From Kiritimatiellia bacterium (GTDB lineage Bacteria; Verrucomicrobiota; Kiritimatiellia; RFP12; UBA1067): 17,847 bases of DNA. The stretch is from contig CAAGNL010000203.1 in assembly GCA_900771305.1 (NCBI GenBank), positions 1 through 17,847 of the forward strand, read 5' to 3'. Positions within the stretch are counted from its first letter, which is position 1; the number at the start of each line of letters is the position of its first letter. The notes beneath the pieces are model-generated. The model was given only the letters and a program-made list of their open reading frames with translations. It was not told the origin of the DNA and did no database searches. A program made the translations under genes and the position numbers. Positions 7,985 to 15,142 of the stretch are shown here, one piece after another.

Positions 7985-8041
7985 ATGAAGAACTTGAAGA
8001 GAGCTTTTCAGCTCTTGCTGGTGCTCCCGCGGGTGTTCTGA
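7985..8041 (+). CDS. Possible 18-residue leader peptide or truncated gene start
   Basis: The frame encodes MKNLKRAFQLLLVLPRVF and stops. It starts 7 bases after the -10 box of a good promoter, the same geometry as the leaderless ATPase gene at 16622. It has no Shine-Dalgarno of its own. The basic start and hydrophobic middle look like the first part of a signal peptide. It might be a translated leader that affects the gene at 8098, the stub of a deleted exported-protein gene, or chance. It shares no frame with the downstream gene. Confidence 0.3.
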   Translation: MKNLKRAFQLLLVLPRVF

Positions 8042-8097
8042 TTCTGCGGTGACGGGTGAAGCTTGGAGCTAGGAGCTGAAAGTCTGGAGGTTGGAAC

Positions 8098-10017
8098 ATG
8101 GTGAGAGCCGTTATCTGGGTACTCGGTGCGACGCTGGTGGTTTCGGCGGCGCAGATGGAGAATGACAGGCTGAGGCTGACGATTGACGAGACGTCGGGAT
8201 TGGTCACGGTCGAGGACCGTGCCGCGGGTCGTTCCTGGCAGACGCTGGCCGATGAGCGGACAACACGGACGATTTCCGTTCGCGCCCTGAAGGAAGGGAT
8301 TGAATGCGCCCTGACGGCGGGAGACGTGAAGGCGATCTGGCGGCTTGATGGTCGCGAGGTCTGTTGCTTGTTGACGGCCAAGGCGAAGGGGAAAGTCCCC
8401 AAGGTCTACTACCCTGCGCCGTTCGCCGCACAGAAGGGCGAACGCCTTCTGTTGCCGCACGGCTGCGGTTACGCCTTCCCGGCGGAGGCCGTCGATCTTG
8501 GCGGCATTGCGCAGATGGACGAGATGCCGTTCTATACGCGCGCCATGAAGATGGGGTGCTGGGGGCACTCTGGCGAACACGTCGCGGCGGATGGAACGAT
8601 CGTCCAGGACGCCGGCTACCTCGCGATCGTCGAGACGCCATCCGACGCAAATGCCGATTTCCGCGTCCGCGCGAACGATTGCCGGGCGATGAATCCCGTC
8701 TGGCTGCCGGAACAGGGGAGTTGGGGCTATGATCGGTCGATCCGCTATGTCTTCTTCAAGACGGCGACGCCGATTGCGCTCGCCCAACGCTATCGGCAGG
8801 AGATGAAGCGGCGCGGCTACCTGGTCACCTATGCCGAGAAGATCAAGCGGAACCCCAGACTTGCGGAGGCCTATCGCCAGTTCTACGGTGCACCGGACGT
8901 CTGGTATTGGGAGATCGGCGGGGAGAAGGCGAAGATCGTCGCCGAACTCAAGCGGATGGGCTTCGAGAACATGCTCTTCCAGTACATCCGCCGCAAGGAC
9001 CTCGGCAACTGGGTGACGCCGGAGGAGGTCCGCGAGGTGGCGAAGATTCCGGGCGTGCTGCAGAGCGAGTATGACATCTTCCGCGATACGATGGAACCGT
9101 CGATGCTGGACAAGATCGACGCGGTGCGTCCGCAGTGGCCGCTCGAGGCCTGGGACCGCGACGACATCGTCCGCCTGCCGAACGGCGAGCCCGCCCGTGG
9201 CTGGAAGGTCGCGCTGAAGAGCGATCCCGCAAAGCCCGTCGTCGGATGTGCCCATCTCTGCGAGGCACAGGCGCCGCGCTATGTGCGCGAGCGTGTGGCG
9301 AAATCGCTGGCGGAACATCCCTATGCGGCCCGCTTCCTCGACGTGACGGGGACAAGTGTGGGTGAATGCTACAATCCCAAGCATCCGCTGAACCGCCGAC
9401 AGAGCGAGGTGGCGCGCCGCGACACGTTCAAGATTCTTGGGCAGGAGTTCAACCTGCTGTGCGGCGCCGAGGACGGTCTTGAGTGCTACGTGCCCCATTG
9501 CGATTATTTCGAGGGAAACTTCTCCGCGCCGTTCTATCGCGTCGACGGCGGGCGCTACATGTGGAAGACCTATGAAAAGTCCCCTGAGATCATGGCGCGC
9601 GCCATCGACCCGACGATGCGCACGCCGTTCTTTGAGATGGTGTTCCATGACTGCATTGCGTCCTACTGGTATTGGACGGACTACAACAACCGTTTCGAGG
9701 ACACCTGGTGGCAGCGCGATCTGCTCAATGCCGTTTCGGGCACGCCGCCGATGTATCTCTTCACGCATGCCGTCTTCGAGCGCCAGAAGGAGCGCCTTGC
9801 GGCGAGCGTGAAGATCACGACGCCCGTTGCCCGCAACACGGCGAACGCGCCGATGACGGACTGGCGTTGGCTGTCGGCGGACCGCCTCGTGCAGCAGTCG
9901 CGCTTCGCGAACGGCGTCGTGAGCACGGTGAACTTTTCCGATTCGCCGCGTCATCTGCCCGATGGCCGGACGATTCCCGCGCGCGGATTCCTCTACGATC
10001 CGCCGGTACGGCAGTAG
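8098..10017 (+). CDS. Exported GH129/GH101-like glycoside hydrolase
   Basis: 639 residues. ATG 8098 follows GGAGG (8086-8090) by seven bases and begins a signal peptide, MVRAVIWVLGATLVVSAA. Residues of about 20-220 read as a beta-sandwich (DRLRLTIDETSGLVTVED). From about 240 a TIM-barrel-like part follows, with conserved-looking stretches GAEDGLECYVPHCDYFEG (around 455-475) and FHDCIASYWYWTDYNNR (around 516-533), then RDLLNAVSGTPPMYLF. The order and the His-Asp/Trp-Tyr-Trp segment resemble the GH101-related family GH129, whose characterised members are alpha-N-acetylgalactosaminidases that act on mucin-type glycans. The family match is from pattern memory, and the substrate is not shown here. 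The LamG protein gene follows 42 bases downstream, probably in the same transcript. Confidence 0.6.
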   Translation: MVRAVIWVLGATLVVSAAQMENDRLRLTIDETSGLVTVEDRAAGRSWQTLADERTTRTISVRALKEGIECALTAGDVKAIWRLDGREVCCLLTAKAKGKVPKVYYPAPFAAQKGERLLLPHGCGYAFPAEAVDLGGIAQMDEMPFYTRAMKMGCWGHSGEHVAADGTIVQDAGYLAIVETPSDANADFRVRANDCRAMNPVWLPEQGSWGYDRSIRYVFFKTATPIALAQRYRQEMKRRGYLVTYAEKIKRNPRLAEAYRQFYGAPDVWYWEIGGEKAKIVAELKRMGFENMLFQYIRRKDLGNWVTPEEVREVAKIPGVLQSEYDIFRDTMEPSMLDKIDAVRPQWPLEAWDRDDIVRLPNGEPARGWKVALKSDPAKPVVGCAHLCEAQAPRYVRERVAKSLAEHPYAARFLDVTGTSVGECYNPKHPLNRRQSEVARRDTFKILGQEFNLLCGAEDGLECYVPHCDYFEGNFSAPFYRVDGGRYMWKTYEKSPEIMARAIDPTMRTPFFEMVFHDCIASYWYWTDYNNRFEDTWWQRDLLNAVSGTPPMYLFTHAVFERQKERLAASVKITTPVARNTANAPMTDWRWLSADRLVQQSRFANGVVSTVNFSDSPRHLPDGRTIPARGFLYDPPVRQ

Positions 10018-10059
10018 TTGGGATGTGATGGAAAACTCTTCAGGAACGAAGGAGATGGC

Positions 10060-13000
10060 ATGATGAAAAAAAGAAATGTCTGGATGTGTCGTACACTGGC
10101 GAGTGCTCTGGCGGTGACGGGGCTTCAGGTGCTGGCGACGGGCACGATCGACGGCGGCAAGGTCGTGCCGGACGGCACGAACGTCTGGATCGGCGCGGCG
10201 ACGGGCGGCAGCATGGCCGATCCCGCAAACTGGCGTGCCGAGTCTCCGGTCGGCTACACGGTCGAGGACCTCTTCAAGAAGCACTGCGTCTACGACCTCC
10301 GCGGCCTTGCGGACGGCGCGGTGCTCGAGAACGACCTGACGACCGGCAACACGTATCCGAACGAGAAAAGCGGATACAACTCGACGATCTTCAACCTCGT
10401 GGCGGGCATCATCGCGGGTGGTTCTGGCGATGGCACCTGGACGGTCAGAAAGACGACCGGCAAGGGACTCTTCTTCACAAACCCCTGCTACCTGGACATT
10501 GCCTCCGGCAACCTCGTGTGGGAGGACAGCGCAGGCGACATGTATCCGTACAAGGTGCCCACCAAGCGCGGGCAGGGCACGTTCTGGTTCAAGACCGCGC
10601 CGACGCTCTGGGAGAGCCAGGGCTATGTCAACGAGGGCACGCTCGGCTTCACGAACGGCGTGGACAACATGACCTACCGCTGGCGTCTGCGTGCAGGCGC
10701 CAAGCTGGAGGTCGCGCCCGGCCCCAGCGCAAGTTCCATCGCACAGGTGCTCTCCGACTCGACGACCGATCCCGAAACGCAGATCAGGATCCGCAAGGAC
10801 GCCATCCTCGACCTCACCACGGGATTCAATTCGTGGAATTCGAGCTACAAGTTCTACGGCGACCTCGTCGGCGAGGGCATGCTGCGCGTGACGGGCGGCG
10901 CCGTCCACTACTTCGCAAAGGGCGCCGTTGACACGCTGTCCTTCACGGGCACGTACCAGCCCGTCCTCGGTGCGCTCCAGCTGGGCACGGCCGCCGCACC
11001 GATTGGAATCAATCCCGCCGCCTCGATCGACGTGGGCGGCGCGGGCTGGGCCTACCTCTACACGGACACGACGGTCGCGAACCTGACGGGCGCGGGCGCG
11101 GAGGGCGGCATCCTCTATCCTGCCGCGAACACGCTCACCGTCGACGGCGGCGCGGCGACGAACGTCTATTCGGGACGCCTCGCGGGCGGAACGTTCGTGA
11201 AGAAGGGCGCGAACCACACGCTCGTCCTGACGGGCGAGACGCGCCATTCCGCGAAGACGAAGGTCGAGGCCGGCACGCTTGCCGTGCAGCGTGGCTTCAA
11301 CCGACCGGGCCTGCGCGCCTACTGGAGCTTCGACGACGCGTCCGACATGGGACGCGACGACTCGCCGGACGGGCTGATGTCTACGGTGGTCCGCAAGGAT
11401 CCAACCTATCGTCCGAGCCTCGTGGACGACGGCGTGAGCGGCAAGGCCGTCCGCTTCGGCGACCCCGCGAACATGGCGAACGGCGGCATCTTCTTCCGCG
11501 CCCGGAAGGAGGACATCTCTCCGAAGTCCTCCCTGCCGCGCAGTTCGGCGCCGTTCACGTTCAGCTTCTGGATGCGTCCGCGGAAGGACAAGTGCGGCAT
11601 CGGCACGAACTTCATCCACGTGGACTACGGCAACGGCGATGCCACGAGCGAGCGCAGCGAGGCGACACTGGGCGTCGGCTGGGGAAGCGGCTTCTTCTTC
11701 GGTTCCTCAAGGTGGGATGAGGACAGCGGCAAGTCCAAGGCGATTCCGGCCTTCAAGAACCTCGTCTTCTACTGCGGCACGGGCTGGACGCGCGGCGGCG
11801 CCTGGAACGACGCGGGCGACGACAAGGCCAACGCGGCAAAGGTCGCCATCGCGAAGTTCGACGACGCCAACTACCTCTTCGACGGCAACTGGCACCACAT
11901 CGTGGGCACCTATTCGAACCGCATCATGCGCATCTTCGTGGACGGCGTGAAGAAGGACGAGCGGACGCGCTCGGCGGATCTGGGCGTCGTTGTGAACCCC
12001 TACATCCAGTTCGGCAACTACGCGGGCGACACGGTGCACACCTACCAGGGCGATCTGGACGAGATCCAGTGGCTCGCGGGCGCCTGGAGCGAGGAAGAGG
12101 TCGCCGCGGAGTATGCGGCGAAGAACCCGCGCCGGGACGCGGCGCCGATTCTGCCGTCGCCGGCCGCGCATTGGACCTTCGACGAGCAGAAGGCCGACAA
12201 GGGCTATGCGGATGTGACGGGGAACGGATTCGACATCGAGAACGTCGCCTCCAACGGCACGATTTTTGTGGCGAAGGAGAATGTCACCTACGCCGACGAT
12301 CCGTCCTTCACGGGCGGCGCCGCGCGCATCACGGCGAAGACGAGCTACCTCAAGTTTGCCGCCGGCGTGGACCTCTCCACGGCGCTGACGAACGGTCTGT
12401 CCTTCACGCTGTCGATACGCTGCGGTTATCCGGGCAGTGGCAAGTCTTTCATGCTGGGCAACGGTACGGACGCGAACACGCTCTATTTGGGTGATGGTGG
12501 TACGCCGCGTATGCAGTACTGGCAGGTTGGTTCGACGAAATATACCTACTCCGATTCCGGCACCTATGGCGTCAGCGGTACGTTCCTGCAGTCGGCCTAC
12601 TGCATCGACACGGTCGTGTACAATGCGGACAACAAGACGGTCCAGATCTACCGCGATGGCGTCCACCAGAGCACCGCGACCGGTGTCTCGTTCACATTGA
12701 AACCGACGCAGCTGCAGTGGGGCATGGTCGGAAACTCGGCCTTTGCGAACCTCCGCCTCGACGACATGCGCTTCTACAACGTGGCGCTCACGGGCGGACA
12801 GGTTGCCGAACTCGCCCGCCAGATCCGCCGTGGCGCGGACTACGGTTCGGACACGAAGGTCCTGCCGGCGGACGCCGAGGTCGAAGTCGCCGCGGGGGCG
12901 ACGTTCGCGACGCAGGGCGTGGCCGATTTCGCGATCGGCAAGGTGACGGGCGCGGGCACGGTCGACATCCACGGCGGCACCTCCTTTAAGGCGGCGGACT

Positions 13001-13395
13001 ATGCTGGGTTCACGGGCACGCTCGCGGGCACGGGCTGCCTGAGCGTCGATGGGTCCGTGACGGTGCCGGCGTCGGCGACGGTGACGGCCGACGTGCGAAT
13101 CGACAATCCGACGGTACTGGTCACGGCCGCAGGCGGGAAGACGCCGTACGCCGAAACGTCGGGGCGTGTCGTCGTTCCCGTTTCGGGCACGCTCACGGTC
13201 GCCGGCGCGACGCAGCCCGGCCAGCTCGCCGGCAAGCGGTGGCCGCTCGCGAAGGGCGCGTCCGTCGTCGTGCCGTCCGATCTTTCGGGTTGGAAGATCG
13301 TGCCTCAACCCGAGGCCGACTGGGAGTTCAAGTCCGTTGACGGCACGCTCTACTTTGCCGTCAACGGCGGCGGCACGATGATCCTCGTCCGTTGA
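10060..13395 (+). CDS. Giant exported LamG and autotransporter-associated strand-repeat protein
   Basis: 1111 residues. ATG 10060 (or 10063) has GGAG just upstream and starts a signal peptide with likely cleavage after VLA at residue 26. Residues of about 30-390 are beta-rich and begin NVWIGAATGGSMADPANW, a common opening of large surface proteins in this bacterial group. Residues 388-412 (LVLTGETRHSAKTKVEAGTL) match the autotransporter-associated beta-strand repeat. Two concanavalin A-like LamG domains follow, about 419-690 (RAYWSFDD ... NWHHIVGTY ... GDLDEIQW) and 702-924 (AAHWTFDE ... LRLDDMRFYNVAL). The C-terminal 187 residues are again strand repeats, ending GGTMILVR. LamG domains usually bind glycans or proteins. 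I see no transmembrane anchor, LPXTG motif or autotransporter barrel, so how it is held at the surface is unclear. Confidence 0.85.
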   Translation: MMKKRNVWMCRTLASALAVTGLQVLATGTIDGGKVVPDGTNVWIGAATGGSMADPANWRAESPVGYTVEDLFKKHCVYDLRGLADGAVLENDLTTGNTYPNEKSGYNSTIFNLVAGIIAGGSGDGTWTVRKTTGKGLFFTNPCYLDIASGNLVWEDSAGDMYPYKVPTKRGQGTFWFKTAPTLWESQGYVNEGTLGFTNGVDNMTYRWRLRAGAKLEVAPGPSASSIAQVLSDSTTDPETQIRIRKDAILDLTTGFNSWNSSYKFYGDLVGEGMLRVTGGAVHYFAKGAVDTLSFTGTYQPVLGALQLGTAAAPIGINPAASIDVGGAGWAYLYTDTTVANLTGAGAEGGILYPAANTLTVDGGAATNVYSGRLAGGTFVKKGANHTLVLTGETRHSAKTKVEAGTLAVQRGFNRPGLRAYWSFDDASDMGRDDSPDGLMSTVVRKDPTYRPSLVDDGVSGKAVRFGDPANMANGGIFFRARKEDISPKSSLPRSSAPFTFSFWMRPRKDKCGIGTNFIHVDYGNGDATSERSEATLGVGWGSGFFFGSSRWDEDSGKSKAIPAFKNLVFYCGTGWTRGGAWNDAGDDKANAAKVAIAKFDDANYLFDGNWHHIVGTYSNRIMRIFVDGVKKDERTRSADLGVVVNPYIQFGNYAGDTVHTYQGDLDEIQWLAGAWSEEEVAAEYAAKNPRRDAAPILPSPAAHWTFDEQKADKGYADVTGNGFDIENVASNGTIFVAKENVTYADDPSFTGGAARITAKTSYLKFAAGVDLSTALTNGLSFTLSIRCGYPGSGKSFMLGNGTDANTLYLGDGGTPRMQYWQVGSTKYTYSDSGTYGVSGTFLQSAYCIDTVVYNADNKTVQIYRDGVHQSTATGVSFTLKPTQLQWGMVGNSAFANLRLDDMRFYNVALTGGQVAELARQIRRGADYGSDTKVLPADAEVEVAAGATFATQGVADFAIGKVTGAGTVDIHGGTSFKAADYAGFTGTLAGTGCLSVDGSVTVPASATVTADVRIDNPTVLVTAAGGKTPYAETSGRVVVPVSGTLTVAGATQPGQLAGKRWPLAKGASVVVPSDLSGWKIVPQPEADWEFKSVDGTLYFAVNGGGTMILVR

Positions 13396-13401
13396 TTCCC
13401 G

Positions 13402-13432
13402 CTGCGACTGTCCGTGATGTGGGCGGTCGCAG
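13402..13432. terminator. GC-rich hairpin after the LamG gene
   Basis: CTGCGACTGTCC pairs with GGGCGGTCGCAG over 12 positions (two G-T wobbles) around the 7-base loop GTGATGT. It starts 7 bases after the LamG stop. No T-run follows on either strand, so it may need a factor, or it may protect the 3' end rather than terminate. The minus-strand GH43-like remnant also ends just here, so the hairpin may once have served two convergent genes. Confidence 0.5.
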
Positions 13433-13435
13433 TTG

Positions 13436-13537
13436 TCACGGAAGCACGAAACGCCGTTCGGTCAGTTTGGGGCGGCTGTTCTCGAAGTACGGCCAACCGT
13501 CCGGCGTCCACTTGAGTTCCTGCGGCTCTGGTCTGCG
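13436..13537 (-). pseudogene. Remnant of a GH43-like glycosidase, C-terminus
   Basis: On the minus strand, between a TAG at 13538-13540 and a TGA at 13436-13438, 33 codons read like a protein end, including LKWTPDGWPYFENSRPKL. The run L-x-W-T-x-DGWPYF is close to the C-terminal strand of GH43-type arabinofuranosidases and xylosidases, which commonly end in W-x-x-DGWP. No start or ribosome-binding site exists and nothing upstream continues the gene. It looks like the stump of a deleted gene that pointed towards the LamG gene. The family is inferred from pattern memory. Confidence 0.5.
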
Positions 13538-13577
13538 CTATTCTTGGAAGGTGCGGTGATTCAGTAGGGTACAAAAC

Positions 13578-13612
13578 GGGCTTGAAATTGTTCAGATTGC
13601 AATTTCAAGCCC
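13578..13612. terminator. Perfect 13-base-pair inverted repeat, bidirectional terminator-like
   Basis: GGGCTTGAAATTG and CAATTTCAAGCCC pair perfectly around the 9-base loop TTCAGATTG. The + strand continues ATTTTCTATT and the left flank is ACAAAAC, so both directions end in a T-rich run. This is the shape of a bidirectional intrinsic terminator. It sits nine bases before the -35 box of the ATPase gene at 13674 and insulates that gene from the LamG transcript. Confidence 0.7.
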
Positions 13613-13620
13613 ATTTTCTA

Positions 13621-13649
13621 TTGCCCCGTATTCTGATATGTGATAGAAT
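13621..13649 (+). promoter_or_regulatory. Sigma-70-type promoter for the DUF234-type ATPase gene
   Basis: TTGCCC (13621-13626) and TAGAAT (13644-13649) have a 17-base spacer. The predicted start near 13656 leaves an 18-base leader with GGAG at 13663-13666 before ATG 13674. The -10 hexamer is identical to that of the promoter at 7973. Confidence 0.65.
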
Positions 13650-13673
13650 TTCGTCCGTAAACGGAGAAAATGT

Positions 13674-15107
13674 ATGTTCTACGGTCGGAAGGACCAAATA
13701 GACAGATTGATGTCGCTCTGGCGGAAGTCCGTCCCCTCGCTGGTCGTGTGCCGCGGACGTCGCCGAATCGGCAAGTCCACGCTGATTAAGGAATTCGCGC
13801 GGAAAAGCGGCGGATTGTACTTGAAGCTTGAGGGCCTCGCTCCCGATGAACGGATGACGAATGCCAAACAGCTGGAAGCCTTTCGCGATCAGCTTTCCGC
13901 CCAGTGCGGACATCCTGTTCCTCCGCTGAAGAACTGGGCCGAGGCCTTTCGTGCACTTGACGCGGAATTGGAATGCGAAGGGACGAAAGTTGTTCTGCTG
14001 GATGAGGTTTCCTGGATGGGCGGGTACGACACGACGTTCCCGGCTCAGCTCAAAATCGCCTGGGACAATCTCTTCCATGAAAGGAAGGATCTTGTTGTCT
14101 GCATCTGTGGATCGGTCTCCACGTGGATCCACCGCAACATTCTCCGTAGCAAGGGGTTCGTGGGGCGAATCGCCCTGGATGTCGTTGTGCCGGAGCTGCC
14201 GCTTTCGGAGTGCGTCAAATTCTGGCGAGGACGGGCGAAGCGGATCGATGTGCGTGAGATTCTCGACGTGTTGTCCGTCACAGGTGGTATTCCGCGTTAT
14301 TTGGAGGAAGTTGATCCTGCACTTACGGCGGACGAGAACATTCGGCGCATGTGTTTCCAATCGGATGGATATCTGTTCCGCGAATTCAACGAACTTTTCA
14401 ATGACGTTCTGTCGAGGACGGCACCGACGAAGCGGCGCATTCTGGAGGCACTTGCCGAGGGGCCCCTCAGTGGGACTGAACTGGCGGAGAAGATGTCGGT
14501 GGATCGGAACGGCCATCTAACCGACATTCTCGAGGAACTGGTGACGGCGGGTTTCATTGTCTTTGCCAACGGCATCAATCCGAAAACGGGAAAGAGAAGT
14601 CGAATCGACCAATATCGACTGCGCGACAACTACACGCGCTTCTTTCTGCGCTATGTGATGCCGCATGGCCCTGAGATCGAGGCGGGAGCGTTTTCTTTCA
14701 TGGGGGTGACTCTGCTTCCCAGTTGGGATGCGGTCATGGGGCTTCAGTTCGAGAATCTGGTCTTGAACAACCTTCCGGTGCTGTTGCCACGTCTGAATCT
14801 TCAGGGCAAATTAGTGATTTCGGCAGCACCCTATCGGTGCGTGCGCCAGTCGCGCGGAGGAGGCGTTCAGGTGGATCTCCTGATTCAGACGGAGGGGGTC
14901 GTCCATATTGTCGAGATCAAGCGAAAGGGCGAACTCGGTCTGGACGTCGCGCACCAGATAGAACAGAAAGTCAAACGATTGCCGGTTCGTAGCGGAGTTT
15001 CCGTTCGTACCGCGCTCGTCTATGATGGTCGTCTGACACGAGATCTCCAGACCAGTGATTCCATCGACTGTTTTGTGTCGGCGCGAATGCTTTTGGGTCT
15101 GGAGTGA
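13674..15107 (+). CDS. P-loop ATPase with C-terminal DUF234/PD-(D/E)XK-like domain
   Basis: 477 residues, cytoplasmic. ATG 13674 has GGAG seven bases upstream. Residues 1-230 are a STAND/AAA-type ATPase of the archaeal-ATPase family (PF01637-like): Walker A GRRRIGKST (28-36), Walker B VVLLDE with D110-E111, and a CGSVSTWI strand after it. A winged-helix part follows (about 250-320, with LSGTELAEKMSV). The C-terminal domain ends with D401 in QVDLLIQ and E414-x-K416 in HIVEIKRK, a PD-(D/E)XK-type nuclease core as found in DUF234. Such ATPases are widespread, often in several copies, and their function is poorly known; defence or mobile-element roles have been suggested. The M14 peptidase gene starts 35 bases downstream without an obvious promoter, so the two may be co-transcribed. 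Confidence 0.85.
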   Translation: MFYGRKDQIDRLMSLWRKSVPSLVVCRGRRRIGKSTLIKEFARKSGGLYLKLEGLAPDERMTNAKQLEAFRDQLSAQCGHPVPPLKNWAEAFRALDAELECEGTKVVLLDEVSWMGGYDTTFPAQLKIAWDNLFHERKDLVVCICGSVSTWIHRNILRSKGFVGRIALDVVVPELPLSECVKFWRGRAKRIDVREILDVLSVTGGIPRYLEEVDPALTADENIRRMCFQSDGYLFREFNELFNDVLSRTAPTKRRILEALAEGPLSGTELAEKMSVDRNGHLTDILEELVTAGFIVFANGINPKTGKRSRIDQYRLRDNYTRFFLRYVMPHGPEIEAGAFSFMGVTLLPSWDAVMGLQFENLVLNNLPVLLPRLNLQGKLVISAAPYRCVRQSRGGGVQVDLLIQTEGVVHIVEIKRKGELGLDVAHQIEQKVKRLPVRSGVSVRTALVYDGRLTRDLQTSDSIDCFVSARMLLGLE

Positions 15108-15142
15108 GAGCTGGAATCCTAGTTGGGGAATGAAGAGTGACC

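Noticed and set aside
8060..8092. Repeated GAGCT and GGAG words before the glycosidase gene
   Set aside because: Three short words in 33 bases, partly made up by the Shine-Dalgarno; too little to call a repeat or riboswitch.
8008..11619. A 1203-codon open frame on the minus strand
   Set aside because: It runs antisense through the glycosidase and LamG genes, is rich in Arg, His and Ala-Val runs, and shows no domain. G+C-rich genes with strong third-position bias often leave the opposite frame open.
11707..13308. A 533-codon minus-strand open frame within the LamG gene
   Set aside because: Arg/Val-rich shadow of a repeat-rich G+C-rich gene; no start signal or domain.
13402..13441. Possible pseudoknot pairing CCGTGA (13412-13417) with TCACGG (13436-13441) across the hairpin
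   Set aside because: The TCACGG belongs to the stop codon region of the minus-strand gene fragment, and CCGTGA lies mostly in the loop of a better 12-pair stem. A six-base match over this distance is easily chance.
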